Source: Pseudomonas morbosilactucae (GTDB taxonomy: Bacteria; Pseudomonadota; Gammaproteobacteria; Pseudomonadales; Pseudomonadaceae). From it: 64,000 bases of DNA. How positions within the stretch are numbered: position 1 is the first letter of the stretch; each line of letters begins with the position of its first letter. The notes beneath the pieces are model-generated. The model searched no databases and was not told the DNA's origin. It was given only the letters and a program-made list of their open reading frames with translations. Where the stretch lies: contig NZ_JALQCW010000075.1 in the NCBI RefSeq assembly GCF_023241715.1, positions 1 to 64,000 of the forward strand, in the 5' to 3' direction. Below, in pieces: positions 42,601-57,600 of this stretch. A program made the position numbers and the translations under genes.

Positions 42601-45571
42601 CGAAATCGAAGCCCATCTGGAACAACACCCGGATGTACTGCGGGCGCTGGTCAACCTCCAGCACCTGGGCAGCAGCGACCTGTTGGTGGGCTATTGGCAG
42701 GGCCGTAGCGGGCATGCACTGAACGACAGCGTGCTGGCGCAATTCGTGCGCGACAGCTTGCCGGCGTACATGGTGCCAGCTCTCTGGGTACAGATGGACC
42801 ACTGGCCGCACAATGCCAACGGCAAAGTCGACCGCAAAGCGCTGCCGGTGCCCACCCTGGACAGCATCGTTGTCGAGCCACTGGCGAGCGCCAACGAACA
42901 CCTACTTGGCGAACTCTGGGCAACCCTGTTGCCACCGCAGCCGCTAGGGCGCAATAGCCACTTCTTCGAAGCCGGCGGCCATTCGCTGCTGGCCACAAGA
43001 TTGATTGCCCGTATTCGCCAACGCTGCGCCCTGGAACTGCCGCTGCGCAGCGTGTTCGATGCACCGCTGCTGTGGCAACTCGCCGAACGCCTGGATGCCT
43101 TGGCGGCACAACCCGCCAGTCTTGCCCAGACAAGCCTGCTCCAGCCTGTCGAACGCCGTGCGCAGATGCCGCTGTCGCTGAGCCAGCAGCGTTTGTGGAT
43201 GATCGATCGCCTCAACGGTCCATCGGCCGCCTATAACATGGCGGCCACCCTCAGCCTGCAGGGCGACCTGGACCTGAATGCGCTGCGCGCCACCTTCAAC
43301 GCGTTGCTCGAGCGCCATGAAGTGCTGCGCACGGCCTATTCCGACATCGATGGCGAGCCGGTTTCGCTGATCGCACCGCACCTGGAAATGAACCTCACCC
43401 TGAGCGACGCCTCGCACCTGAGCGGCGAGCAACGGCAGGCCATGGCCGAGCAGCAAAGCCTGGACAACTTGAGGCTGCCCTTCGACCTGACAGAAGCGCC
43501 CTTGATCCGGGCCAGTGTGCTCAAGCTCGATGAGCACCAGCACCTGCTCTTCCTGGCCTTGCACCACCTGGTGGCTGACGGTTGGTCGGTGGGGGTGCTG
43601 ATCAACGAGTTCAGCCAGTTATATGCGGCGCTGCGCGATGGCAAGGACGCACTCCTGGCGCCATTGCCGGTGCAGTACGCGGACTACGCGGTCTGGCAGC
43701 GCGAGTGCCTGCAGGGTGTGTCACTGGACCGCGAATTGGCGTTCTGGCAAACCCACCTCCAGGGCGCGCCACAGGTCTTGCAATTGCCCACGGACTGGCC
43801 ACGTCCGGCACAGGCGGACGCCCGCGGTGCGGCCAGAACGCTGGAAATACCTGCACCGCTGCTGTCTCGTCTCGACGCCCTGGCCCTGGCTGAAGGGGTG
43901 AGCCTGTACATGTTGCTGCTCAGCACCTTCGAACTGCTGATGCACCAGCTGACAGGCACCGACGAGTTGTTGCTGGGCACCGATGTGGCAGGTCGCGACG
44001 AGGCCAGCCTGGAAGGGCTGATCGGTTTCTTCGTCAATGTCCTGCCCTTGCGTTCACGCCGGCTTGCCGGGGATCGCTTCAAGGACTTCCTGGGTCGCAC
44101 CCGCGACACTTGCCTGGAAGTGTTCGAGCACCCGGCATTGCCTTTTGACCGGATCGTCGACGCCCTGCAAGTGCCGCGCGAGCGCAGTCGTAACCCACTG
44201 GTGCAGGCGTTGTTTGTCCTGCAAAACACCCCACACAGTGATTTCTCGATCCCGGGCCTGGAGGTGCAGATGCAGCCTCCCGCCGAGCGCACCAGTAAAT
44301 TCGACATGGCCCTGTTTCTTGAGCGCCAGGGCGATGTCATGCGCGGCGACTGGGTCTACGCCCGCACCTTGTTCAAGGGCGAGCGCATCGACGCCTTGAT
44401 CCGCGCCTGGCTGAGCCTGTTGCAGCAGGTAGTCGATCAACCCGACGCCCCCCTTACCCTGTTCTCCGTCACGCTGCCTTCTGTGGAGTCACCGGCCTTG
44501 GCACACCCAACCCCATCGTCCAGCAAGCTCGACAAATTGAAAAAGATCCCGGCCCGCGCTTCCGCGCCCAAGCCGCTTATTCGAACGTCCGCCCTGCTAC
44601 CCGGTCGCGAGTTTCCACTGCTGATTGAACCCGGCGCACCCGACCTGGATCCGGTGGGCTGGGCCCAAAGCTCGCGAGACCTGATCGATACCCTGCTATG
44701 CCGGCATGCCGGCCTGCTGTTTCGCGGGTTCGCCCTCGACGATGCCAAGGCTTTCGAAGCCTTTGCCGAGGCCATTCATCCTGGGCTGTTCGGGGGCTAC
44801 GGCGACCTGCCGAAAAAAGAAGGGGGGCGCAACATCTACCGTTCTACGCCTTACCCCGAGCGGGAAATGATCCTGTTTCACAACGAGAGTTCGCACCTGC
44901 CCCGCTCGCCTCGCAAGCAATGGTTTTTTTGCGAACAGCCCTCCCCGGTTGGCGGCGCCACGCCCATCGTCGATTGCCGCGAGCTGTACCGTCGCTTGCC
45001 CACGGCACTCGCCGAGCGCTTCGAACGTAAAGGCTTGCTCTATGTGCGCACCTTCACCGAGCGCCTTGACGTCAACTGGCGGGAGTTTTTCAAGACCGAC
45101 AGCCGTGCCGAGGTCGAGGCCCTGTGCCAGGCCAGTGGTACCGAGTGGCGTTGGCTGGCCAATGATGAATTGCAAACCCGCACCCACTGCCCCGCGGTGA
45201 TCCGTCATCCGGTGAGTGGCGAGCGCAGCTTCTTCAATCAGATCCAGTTGCACCACACCTTCAGCCTTGAAGCCCAGGTGCGCGAAGACCTGCTGCGAAT
45301 GGTTGGTCAGGAGCGCATGCCGCGCCAGGTGTACTTCGGTGACGGCAGTCCCATCGACAACGAAACCATGTCCTTGATCGGTCGCCTCTATGAAGAGTGC
45401 GCCGTGCGTTTCGATTGGCAACGTGGCGATGTGGTGATGCTCGACAACCTGCTCGCCGCCCACGCTCGGGACCCGTTTGAGGGAGCACGAAAAATCGTCG
45501 TGGCCATGGGCGACATGCATGAGCCCGCTCGGCTTGCGAGCCACAACAACGCCATGGAACTGCAGGATTGA
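36638..45571 (+). CDS. NRPS1: (I/C)-A(Asp)-T-T-C-A(Dab)-T-C-hydroxylase, 2,977 residues
   Basis: Order: condensation-like domain with HHISGDF near 134; A1 (core TSGSTG near 580); two carrier domains in tandem (FFALGGDS near 970 and 1040); C with intact HHLIADG near 1261; A2 (core near 1721); T (FFEAGGHS near 2108); C with intact HHLVADG near 2308; and a SyrP/TauD hydroxylase at about 2650-2977 (FHNESSH, HARDPFEG). Reading the A1 pocket by eye gives D-L-T-K-V-G-H-V-G, an Asp code. A2 gives D-I-W-E-L-T-A-D-D, a Dab code, in line with the neighbouring Dab aminotransferase. The C-terminal hydroxylase would serve NRPS2's Asp. Pocket assignments are by manual alignment to GrsA. The first domain's motif lacks the final Gly (F instead). 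Confidence 0.88.
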   Translation: MTSAHPLHLASPGQYALWQFHQLHPNSHAYNMVAARELRADLDAPTLCRAFTRIVEHCDTLHCGYRELDGQLWMQRPEHVRVDATFQRNDDLDTPGVEAWIQHQADLPFDLASANICRLRLLESRGRLYLCMAAHHISGDFLSVEWMLKLTFAAYHAELTGQALELPEPGLYIEWLHDQRELLANGKLTASSNYWREQLSGAPSALALTPDRARPRTADFAGNEVEWLLSEAQSSELRTLADAHNVSLFVLLAGLFQLFMHRYTDQDDFLIGTPTMDRHKAKYKNLIGFTLNSLPLRARFDHNPTLADCLRETAQQLREGLRHRRYPAARMQEDAGSGPLFHCMMTYMPSRRDEHFSEYSLHEHLFTQRGAANELNLRWQDDGIQLLAQWRYRTDLFDEPRIARLAEDFTWFASQVHAMPGARASDLPACAPHSASAQSGRRRPPAFATAVAAFEHQVRTHGQRTALRDRHGALTYAELDQAATELAQQLRNTGAGAGQIIALALPRGRALMTAMLASWKLSAAYLCLDPSLPQSRQQQLLDNSGASVLINPDQTLQPLTQRAAVASPTLDAAHPQQLAYLIYTSGSTGTPKAVRVTQGNLIHYAEAVMRPLALSEEASLTALASVAADLGYTAWFGALLSGRTLRLIDDELASDPEELAQSLAAEPVDCLKIVPSHLNALLAVADPQRLLPRQCLVLGGEGLDLALVKRLQDLAPSCRIINHYGPTETTVGCLTQAVDSAAASLSGFAPIGRPLDNVDVHVLDRHLTPLPSGSVGELYIGGAGVTDGYLQQPALTAERFIPNPFSGDGQRLYRSGDRVRMLPSGAIEFLGRIDDQVKIRGFRIEPGEIEACLRACAGVREAVVVARTLGDSDAARLVAYVVTQTGLDHGQLHRQLATQLPEPMLPSQYVELEQLPRLGNGKIDRHALPTPVQEHPQDKQQTAPRDPVEALLLDLWCKVLGTSSLSIHDDFFALGGDSIIALQLIAAARKAQLKFSPKHFFAHPTIAQLAATLDSPLKQLENQLSELWRDVLQRTDVNRQDDFFALGGDSIIALQLIAKARKQGLRFTPKEFFAHPRIEALATLLSGREAAPVVPVIQTPPPLPPTVTLNHAERTSLQALAGCELEDAYPLSPLQKGLLFHSLLEGGNGVYVNQLQAELQGPLQPERYLAAWHETFAAHPLMRTAVLWQGLDEPMQGICRDLQLPVQRLDWSTLDEPQRQQALADYCQADRAQGFDPQRPPLQRVALIYLDQQRTWLIWSRHHLIADGWSSVMLMEEILARYNSLPVAPRPPYRAYIDWLALQPQAQSHAYWQQRLERFEGAGTLPCLSPADSQAAPVYYTRSLQLSEAHTAQLNQLGKTCRVTLNTLVQAAWGLLLARCNNQTDVMFGVTSSGRPGDLPDAGQMLGVFINTLPLRLQASPDLTLADYLHQVQSISVGMREHEQTPLAEILQQHPRGAELFDTLLVFQNLPALSERQLQSGELTLKVIDNLEQTSYGLTVEVLPGRCLQVLFSADAQRLPVPSLQALIDQLHSLLRAMNTAPETRLEALSILSAPERQRLLDWGTHTATYSLDDSWEQRVAAQVAAHPQRVVARCAGQSLTYADMWQRSNAMARGLQALGARPDQPIVLLADRGIEWFCLMIATLRANAAWLPLEPSQPPARWKQVLDRLDQPLVICSAEHSERLASVYQGHCALPADLEALSSAGRLPAQPARNDQLAYVLFTSGSTGQPKGVMVTRAGMLNNMLAKLEPLGLNQDDVIAQTAPACFDISVWQTLTAPLFGACVEIIGDSLVKDPQALLQVIQARRVSLLEPVPALLQAMLESQSEQPTALPHLRWVLPTGEALPVATAQEWFRHYPHIPLMNAYGPAECSDDVAFQPLHEAPAQGSSVAIGRPTANAELYVLGHDLQPLPAGIAGELAIGGIGVSRGYLADPSRTAASFVPNPFGAAGSRLYLSGDLARWGEDGVLQYLGRKDFQLKLRGFRIEPGEIEAHLEQHPDVLRALVNLQHLGSSDLLVGYWQGRSGHALNDSVLAQFVRDSLPAYMVPALWVQMDHWPHNANGKVDRKALPVPTLDSIVVEPLASANEHLLGELWATLLPPQPLGRNSHFFEAGGHSLLATRLIARIRQRCALELPLRSVFDAPLLWQLAERLDALAAQPASLAQTSLLQPVERRAQMPLSLSQQRLWMIDRLNGPSAAYNMAATLSLQGDLDLNALRATFNALLERHEVLRTAYSDIDGEPVSLIAPHLEMNLTLSDASHLSGEQRQAMAEQQSLDNLRLPFDLTEAPLIRASVLKLDEHQHLLFLALHHLVADGWSVGVLINEFSQLYAALRDGKDALLAPLPVQYADYAVWQRECLQGVSLDRELAFWQTHLQGAPQVLQLPTDWPRPAQADARGAARTLEIPAPLLSRLDALALAEGVSLYMLLLSTFELLMHQLTGTDELLLGTDVAGRDEASLEGLIGFFVNVLPLRSRRLAGDRFKDFLGRTRDTCLEVFEHPALPFDRIVDALQVPRERSRNPLVQALFVLQNTPHSDFSIPGLEVQMQPPAERTSKFDMALFLERQGDVMRGDWVYARTLFKGERIDALIRAWLSLLQQVVDQPDAPLTLFSVTLPSVESPALAHPTPSSSKLDKLKKIPARASAPKPLIRTSALLPGREFPLLIEPGAPDLDPVGWAQSSRDLIDTLLCRHAGLLFRGFALDDAKAFEAFAEAIHPGLFGGYGDLPKKEGGRNIYRSTPYPEREMILFHNESSHLPRSPRKQWFFCEQPSPVGGATPIVDCRELYRRLPTALAERFERKGLLYVRTFTERLDVNWREFFKTDSRAEVEALCQASGTEWRWLANDELQTRTHCPAVIRHPVSGERSFFNQIQLHHTFSLEAQVREDLLRMVGQERMPRQVYFGDGSPIDNETMSLIGRLYEECAVRFDWQRGDVVMLDNLLAAHARDPFEGARKIVVAMGDMHEPARLASHNNAMELQD

Positions 45572-45579
45572 GCCTCACA

Positions 45580-48500
45580 ATGAATGACAATGCGCAAATC
45601 AGTCATGGCCTGCCGCTCAGCGCAGAGCAGGTCCTCGCCGTGCAGAACAACCGTCTGCCCTTGCGCCTGGGGATGAACCTGGTCGGTGCGGTGCACCCTG
45701 GCCAGTTACATGAAGCGTTGCTGCAAGTGGTCGAACGCCACACCAGCCTGCGTGTCGCACTGCGACCGTCGAGCCTGTACCGAAGCCTGCGCCAACATGT
45801 CGTTGAGACGAGCGTGGAGTGGCATGTCCTGGACGCCTCTATGTCCAGCGCCGAACAGCAACAACAGTCTGAAAACCTGGCGGCCACCCCACTGGCCGTC
45901 GACAGTGGCTGCCTGGTTCGCGGCATCCTGCGCCCACTGGCCGCCAGCGAATGGCACCTCGACCTGCAAGTAGCGGCCTGCGCAAGCGATCGCCTCAGCC
46001 TGCACAATCTGTTCACCGAACTGACGCAGCTTTACGCCCATCCCGCTTCGACACTGGAAGAGGCCTTCCAGTATTCGCAGTACGTCGAGTGGCGTAATGA
46101 TTTGGATGCCGATGAAGAGGCCCCCATAGGCCGCGCCTACTGGGCGGGGCTGGGGCTTGATGAGGCGCTGCCAATGCACCTTGGCGCCCGGCGTGAGCCC
46201 TTGGCCCAGACGGCTGCCACACAGGCCGAGCAGGCGCTGCCGGCGGAGCTGTACCGAGCCCTTGAACAACTCGCCGATCAACAACAGCAACCTCTGGGCA
46301 CGCTGCTGCAAGCGGCCTGGTGGCTGCTGTTGGCACGCATCAGCGGGCGTGGGAATTTCGCCGCCGGCTGGCAACAGGATTGCCGTATCGACTACGAGAC
46401 CTTGGCCGACGGCATCGGGGTTTATGAGAAGGTTCTGCCACTGGTACTCAAGCTCGACTTGAGCAGCACATTCGACCAGTGGATGCACAGCCTGGCGAGT
46501 CAACTCGAAGCACACACCCAGCAGCAGGAATATTGGAACGTCGCCACCTGCGCCGCGACCCAGCATCGCCAAGTAGGCTTCCACCTCGTCAATCACTGCC
46601 CAGCAATCAGCAGCGGCAGCCTGCACTGGACCGTGGATGCGTTACCCGGTGTCGACGCAGATTTCGAACTGGCGCTGCAAGCCAGCCTGAATGAGCAGCA
46701 CCCAGGCCTGCACCTGAGTCTGCAATCGCCAAGCGGGCATTACGCCGAGAACGACCTTCAATGCCTGCTGGAGCAATATGCTTGCCTGCTCCAGGCACTG
46801 CCCCAACAGCATGACAGCCACGCCCTGGGCGAGTTGCCACTGAGTAGCACCCTGCACCGTGAACGCCAACTGCAATTGAATGGTCCCACCCGTGACTTCG
46901 GCTCCCGCGCGCTGATCCAGCGTTTGGCAGACTGGGCCGAACAAACACCGGATGCGCCTGCTTTGCAGGAAGCCAACCAAACCCTGAGCTACCGGCAACT
47001 GCACGATCAGGTCGAACACTTGGCCGGTGCCTTGCGCACGCGGGGCATCGGTCGCGAATCGACTGTTGCCCTGTTGCTGCCGCGCTCGACAGACTTGCTC
47101 CTGGGCGTATTGGCGGTGCTGCGTTCCGGCGCCGCCTACGTCCCTCTCGATCCAGCCTGGCCAGCCGCCCGCTTGGAAAAAATCCTCGCCGATGCCCAAC
47201 CACACTTACTCATCGGTACGACCCAAGGCACTCGTATGGCCGAGTTGCAAGACTCGCCGCCCGCGGCTGCGGTTGCCGTCGACAGCATCGCCCTCGGCGA
47301 TGCTGCGTATCTGCTCTACACCTCCGGCACCAGCGGCGAACCCAAGGGCGTAATCATCGAGCACGCCAACCTGCTCAACTACACCGCCGCGATCAGCGAA
47401 GCCCTGGACCTGGCGCAGTGCAAACGCTTCGCCCTGATCTCCTCGGTTGCCGCAGACCTGGGCAACACCACCTTGTATGGCGCGTTGTGGAATGGCGGGT
47501 GCCTGGTCATCGCCAGCGATGAGGCCTGCCGTGATGCCTCCGCGTTCGCCCGCTACATCCGCGAGCAACAGATCGACTGCCTGAAAATCGTCCCATCCCA
47601 TCTGGCTGCGCTGCTGGAAGACCAGGCCAGCGTTCTGCCGAAGGTGGTAATACTCGGGGGCGAACCCTGCCCTGCCGTCTTGCGCCAGCGCATCCAGCAA
47701 TTGGCACCGGAAAGCCGAGTGCACAACCACTACGGCCCGACCGAAACCACGGTTGGCGTGCTGTACAGCCACGGCCAGGCGTTCGACCATCACGCGCCAT
47801 TGCATCTGGAACGGGCTCTGGCCAACACCGTTGCCCGGGTGCTCGAAGCCACCCGCGCCGGCCTGCAGCCGGCGCCCCTGGGTGCCTTGGGCGAGATCTA
47901 CATTGGCGGCGCACAAGTCAGCCGCGGCTACCTGAACCGCCCTTCGGATGCCTTTATCGACGACCCTCTGCAACCGGGTCGACGCCTGTACCGCACGGGG
48001 GACTTGGCACGGCTGGCGGCGGATGGCAGCTTGCACCTGGCGGGGCGCAGCGACCAGCAAATCAAGATTCGAGGTTTTCGCGTCGAACCGGGAGAGCTCG
48101 AAGCCGCGCTCCTGGCGCTGAACGGCGTCAGCCAGGCGGTGGTGCATTTCAGCGCCGGCCAGTTGCTGGCTTATGCCGTCAGCCCCCGGCAAAGCGCCGA
48201 ATTGCTCGACCAATTGCGCCCACAGCTTCCCGACTACCTGATGCCCACCCAATTGCTGTGTGTGCAGGCACTGCCTCGATTGGCCAATGGCAAGATCGAC
48301 TACGCCGCACTCCCCGCCCCTGAGAGCCTGACCAGCCAACGCGTCGAGCTGCCGCCACGCGATGCGCTCGATGGGCTGCTGCTGGACCTTTACAAAGACC
48401 TGCTTGAACGCGACACCCTGAGTATCAGCGACAGCCTGTTCGACCTGGGCGGCCATTCGTTGATTGTCATCAAGCTCTGTACCCGCCTGCGCAGCTTGCT

Positions 48501-48708
48501 GCACCTGGAAGTGCCGCCGGCAACGGTCTTCGACCACCCGAGTATCGAGACCCTGGCGGACGCCCTACGCGCGCAGGAAAGCCAGCCTGGACGGCTGCTG
48601 AAGATCGCCGAGCTGCGACGGGTGCTGGCCGCAATGCCCGCCGAGGAACGCGCCGCCTTGCAGGCCCGCGCACAGAACAACGCAAACCCTGATGCCCCAA
48701 GGATGTGA
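45580..48708 (+). CDS. NRPS2: interface-like domain-A(Asp)-T, 1,042 residues
   Basis: From ATG 45580 the protein holds a condensation-like domain whose active-site motif is lost: AACASDR near 131 stands where HHxxxDG should be. An A domain (core TSGTSGEPKG near 580) and one carrier (LFDLGGHSL near 953) follow. The A pocket read by eye is D-L-T-K-I-G-H-V-G, an Asp code close to that of A1. The missing histidines mean the first domain cannot catalyse a peptide bond in the usual way and fits the idea of a hydroxylase-docking interface. The condensing domain for this residue would be at the end of NRPS1, next to its fused hydroxylase. TTG at 45568 is a possible alternative start; it overlaps the NRPS1 stop. 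Confidence 0.87.
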   Translation: MNDNAQISHGLPLSAEQVLAVQNNRLPLRLGMNLVGAVHPGQLHEALLQVVERHTSLRVALRPSSLYRSLRQHVVETSVEWHVLDASMSSAEQQQQSENLAATPLAVDSGCLVRGILRPLAASEWHLDLQVAACASDRLSLHNLFTELTQLYAHPASTLEEAFQYSQYVEWRNDLDADEEAPIGRAYWAGLGLDEALPMHLGARREPLAQTAATQAEQALPAELYRALEQLADQQQQPLGTLLQAAWWLLLARISGRGNFAAGWQQDCRIDYETLADGIGVYEKVLPLVLKLDLSSTFDQWMHSLASQLEAHTQQQEYWNVATCAATQHRQVGFHLVNHCPAISSGSLHWTVDALPGVDADFELALQASLNEQHPGLHLSLQSPSGHYAENDLQCLLEQYACLLQALPQQHDSHALGELPLSSTLHRERQLQLNGPTRDFGSRALIQRLADWAEQTPDAPALQEANQTLSYRQLHDQVEHLAGALRTRGIGRESTVALLLPRSTDLLLGVLAVLRSGAAYVPLDPAWPAARLEKILADAQPHLLIGTTQGTRMAELQDSPPAAAVAVDSIALGDAAYLLYTSGTSGEPKGVIIEHANLLNYTAAISEALDLAQCKRFALISSVAADLGNTTLYGALWNGGCLVIASDEACRDASAFARYIREQQIDCLKIVPSHLAALLEDQASVLPKVVILGGEPCPAVLRQRIQQLAPESRVHNHYGPTETTVGVLYSHGQAFDHHAPLHLERALANTVARVLEATRAGLQPAPLGALGEIYIGGAQVSRGYLNRPSDAFIDDPLQPGRRLYRTGDLARLAADGSLHLAGRSDQQIKIRGFRVEPGELEAALLALNGVSQAVVHFSAGQLLAYAVSPRQSAELLDQLRPQLPDYLMPTQLLCVQALPRLANGKIDYAALPAPESLTSQRVELPPRDALDGLLLDLYKDLLERDTLSISDSLFDLGGHSLIVIKLCTRLRSLLHLEVPPATVFDHPSIETLADALRAQESQPGRLLKIAELRRVLAAMPAEERAALQARAQNNANPDAPRM

Positions 48709-48712
48709 CGCC

Positions 48713-53482
<4,770 letters not shown>

Positions 53483-53485
53483 GAC

Positions 53486-54536
53486 ATGAACGGTCCCGCG
53501 ACACTCAAGCTGGGCGGCATGCGCCGCAAACCGATTCGCCTGGACGAAGACACACTGGTCACCTTCAGGCCGCTCAACGACGGCCAGGACTACACCGCGG
53601 TGTGTGAACCTGCCGGCCGGCGTTAGCCTCATCGCCTGGGCGCAGGCCCATCGAGAGTTGATCGAACGCAAGCTGCTGGAACACGGCGCGCTGCTGTTTC
53701 GCAATTTTCAGGTGGACAGTGCCGAAGCCTTCGACCGTTGCATCAGCTCACTCTCGGGCGGTGCACTGGAGTACAAGTTCCGGGCTTCTCCGAGAACCCA
53801 GGTTGACCCGCGCCTGAACATCTACACCTCCACGGATTACCCGCAAGATCAGCGTATTTTCCCCCACAACGAACACTCTTACTCCCCCATATTTCCGTTG
53901 AAAATCTTCTTGTGGTGCGATGTCGCGCCGCTGTGGCGCGGTGAAACCCCGATCGGCGATACCCGCGCCATCAGCCGCGGCATCGATCCGGAAATCCGTG
54001 AGCGTTTTGCCCGCTTGGGCATTATGTATGTACGCAATTATGGCGACGGCTTCGGCCTACCCTGGCAGAACGTTTTCCAAACCGAGGACCGTGCCCAGGT
54101 CGATGCCTACTGCGCCAGCGTCGGTATCCAGACCGAGTGGAAAGAGCACAATCGACTGCGCACGCGACAGGTCGGCCCGGCCCTGGTCCGGCACCCACGC
54201 ACGGATGAAATCCTGTGGTTCAACCACGCGACGTTTTTCCATGTGAGCACCTTGCCCGCCACCGTGCGTGATGCCCTGCAGGCCGACTTTGCCGACGATG
54301 ACTTGCCGCAGAACACCTTCTATGGCGATGGCAGCCCCATCGAGCCCGAAGTCCTTGAGCACCTGCGCTCGGTGTACCTGCAGAACATGATTGAGTTCAC
54401 CTGGCAACACGGGGATGTGTTGTTGCTGGACAACATGCTCTCAGTGCATGCGCGCAACGAATACGACAGCCCGAGGCGCATTCTGGTCTCAATGGCCGAA
54501 GCCCTGAACAGCACTGATGTGGCGCTCAAATCCTGA
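53486..54536 (+). pseudogene. SyrP/TauD-type beta-hydroxylase gene (probably for carrier-bound His) with a one-base frameshift
   Basis: The ATG at 53486 (MNGPATLKLGGMRRKPIRLD) has a strong GGAGGGA 7 nt before it, directly after NRPS3, but this frame stops at 53624. In the next frame the protein runs from about 53604 (GTG, no ribosome-binding site) to 54536: SLIAWAQAHRELIERKLLEHGALLFR, then HNEHSYSPIFP (HxE), then LLDNMLSVHARN. Deleting one base within GGCCGG (about 53612-53622) restores a 349-residue enzyme of normal length. As given, only an N-terminally shortened 310-residue product could form. Position between NRPS3 and the His-loading NRPS4 suggests a histidyl beta-hydroxylase. Confidence 0.75.
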
Positions 54537-54612
54537 CGCGCCCCCAGCTTTCCAGATCGTTGCAACTGACCGTTGTCACTGACTTTGCCCCCATCATCAA
54601 GGCACCCATATC

Positions 54613-57600
54613 ATGTCCAGCATCGCCCTCGAGGGCTTTCGCCCTGCCCTGCAACAAACCGCCCAATGGTCGCGTGCCGAGGAGCGCAACGCAGTCCTGT
54701 ACCTGACGCTTGCCCTGCCGGAGGGGATCGATCGCACCGCCTTGCGTACCGCACTGGCAGAGGTTCTGGAGCGTAACGAAATCCTGCGCACCCGGCTGGT
54801 CACCAGCCCGGGCATGGATCTGCCGGTGCAAGTCATCGCCGATCAGGTGCTGATCGACTGGCGTGAGGCTGACGCCGCCGAGCCTGACGCCGCGCTGAAG
54901 TCCTCGCTGCGTGAAGCGCTGGATCAACCCCAGCCACCCGCGCTGGCCGTGGCCCTGCTGCCATCGACGCCCGCCACGCTGCTGCTGGCAGTGCCCGCCG
55001 CCACTGCCGACATCACCACCCTCGAACAACTGTTGCAGGAGTGGCAGGCGCTGTATCAGGGCTCTGAGCTGCCGGAGCCGTCTGTACAGTTCGCCGACTT
55101 CGCCGAATGGCAGTTCGAACACCTGAGCAGCAGCGACAGCGATGCGGGCCGTGCATTCTGGCAACGCCAGCAGGCTCCGGACTTGCTGGTGGCCATGCAC
55201 CCGTTCCAGCGCAGCCAAGCAAATGCGGCACGGCAAATGGCCTGTGTCGAGCACAAGCCTGATCTGGAGCTTCAGGACCGGCTCAACAGCGCCCTTGCGG
55301 GCCTCGACACCCCGGCACCGACGTTGTTCGGCCTGTGCTGGGCGGTGCTGCTGCAGCGCCATCTAGGCCAGTCTCAGGTGCTTCTGGGCTGGGAACATCA
55401 GGGCCGCAACAGCGCCACCGCAGGCGCCCTGGGCCCGTATGCCAAGCGTCTGCCCCTGCTGCCGGCCCTGGACGACCATCAGTCGTTGAGCAATGCGCTG
55501 GCTGGGTTTTCGTCGTTATTGAAGGAGGCTCAAGCCTGGCAGGAAGAGTGGCCGGTGCAGTCGCAAAGCACCCCGTTTGGCTTTCGCATGCGCCAACCGC
55601 TGTCCTCTGCCTGGCCGGTGCTGGCCCTGGAAGGGGAACCTTGCCCCCACGCCTTGCTGCTGGACGTCACCAAGCATGCAGGCGGTTTTGATTTTCGCCT
55701 GCACTATGACGCCGCCACACTGGACGCCAGCGGGGCACAGATGCTGCTCGATCAGTTCATGACGCTGACCCTGCAAGCCAGCGCCAGCAGCTCGCAAGCG
55801 CTGCGCGACGCCAATGGTATCAGCACGGTTCACCAGCACTGGTTGGCCGCGTTGAACCAGACCCGCAACGACCTGCCCGCCCCGGCACTGTTGCAGCAGC
55901 TGTTCGAAGCACAGGTCGAGCTGCAACCCGATGCCATCGCCATCACCCATGGCGACCTGCACCTGAGTTATCGAGCCCTGGAGCGCCAGGCCAATCAGGT
56001 GGCCCACCAACTGCGCAAGGCAGGCCTGGCAGCCGGGCAACCTGTAGGCCTGTTCATGGGGCGCTGCACCGAGGCCATCGTGGGCATCCTGGGCATCCTC
56101 AAGGCCGGGGGCGCGTACCTGCCGCTGGACCCCAGCTACCCGGCCGAGCGCCTGAGCGACATGCTGGAGCAGACTCGTGCCCCGCTGCTGCTGAGCCTGA
56201 GCGGCCTGCAAGCACGCCTGCCCAAGGGCGACTATGCAACCCTGTGGCTCGACCAGATGGACGCTGACAGCGACCACGAGCAACGGCCGGAGCCCATCAC
56301 CGATGCCGACAGCCTGGCCTATCTGATCTTCACGTCGGGTTCCACCGGACGCCCCAAAGGCGTGATGGTTTCGCACCGCAATGCCGTGCATTCGACCTCG
56401 GCGCGTTTTCTCGTCTACCAAGAGCCACTTGAAGCCTTCCTGCTGGTCTCGGGGCTCTCGTTCGACAGTTCGGTAGCCGGGCTTTTCTGGACCTTGGGTC
56501 GCGGCGCTCGCCTGTGCCTGCCCCATGACGACCTGGTGCAGGATGCCCTGGCCCTGGGCCGCTTGATCGCCACACAGCGCATCAGCCACACACTGATGCT
56601 GCCATCGCTGTATGCCCAGGTTTTGGAGCAGGCCGCGGACCAGATGGGCAGCTTGCGCTGTGCCATCGTCGCCGGTGAAGCCTGCCCGGCCAGCCTCGCC
56701 AGGCAACACCGTGAACGCTGCAGCCACGCGCAGTTGTATAACGAGTACGGCCCGACCGAAGGCACCGTATGGTGCACTTGCTACCCTGCCCGCGGCGATG
56801 AACAAGGCGTGCTGCCCATCGGCAAGGCCATCCCGAACATGCAGGTGTATGTGCTTGACGAGCACCTGCAACCAGTCGCGGCCGGCGTGACCGGAGAGAT
56901 CTACCTGAGTGGCGCCGGTATCAGCCAAGGCTACCTGGGACGGCCTGACCTGAGCGCCGAACGGTTTCTGAACAACCCGCTGGATCCGGCAGGCACCGCC
57001 CTGTACCGCAGCGGTGACCTGGGCCGGCTCAACCCCCAGGGCGATATCGAATTTCTCGGGCGCGTGGACGACCAGGTCAAGATTCGCGGGTTCCGCATTG
57101 AGCTGGGTGAAATCGAAGCACGCTTGCTGACCCATCCCGGGGTTCGTGAAGCAGCCGTGGTGGCGCGCCCGAACGATCTCGGAGACACCGAGCTGGTCGC
57201 CTACCTGGTGGCCCGCGACGTCTGCCCCGGGGCCATCGCCTTGCAGGCCTACCTGAGCACCCAGGTTCCCGAACACATGTTGCCCAGCGCCTACGTGATG
57301 CTGCCGGCCTTCCCCTTGACGCCCAACGGCAAGCTGGACCGCAAAGCCCTCCCCGCCCCGGCCCGTGAACGCCAGGCCAGCTACCGCGCCCCGCGCAACG
57401 AACGCGAGACACTGCTCGCGGAGCTGTGGAGCCAAGTGCTCGGTGTGGAGCGCGTCGGCCTCGATGACAACTTCTTCGAACTGGGCGGCCACTCCCTGAC
57501 CGCTACCCGGCTGGTGTCGCGCCTGCGCAGCAGCCTGGGGCTTGAAGTGCCGGTGCGGGCACTGTTTCAACATCCAACGCTGGGGGCATTCGTCGAACAG

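Noticed and set aside
53604-54536. GTG at 53604 as the genuine start of the second stand-alone hydroxylase
   Set aside because: No ribosome-binding site precedes it, about 40 N-terminal residues would be missing, and a well-placed start at 53486 exists in another frame.
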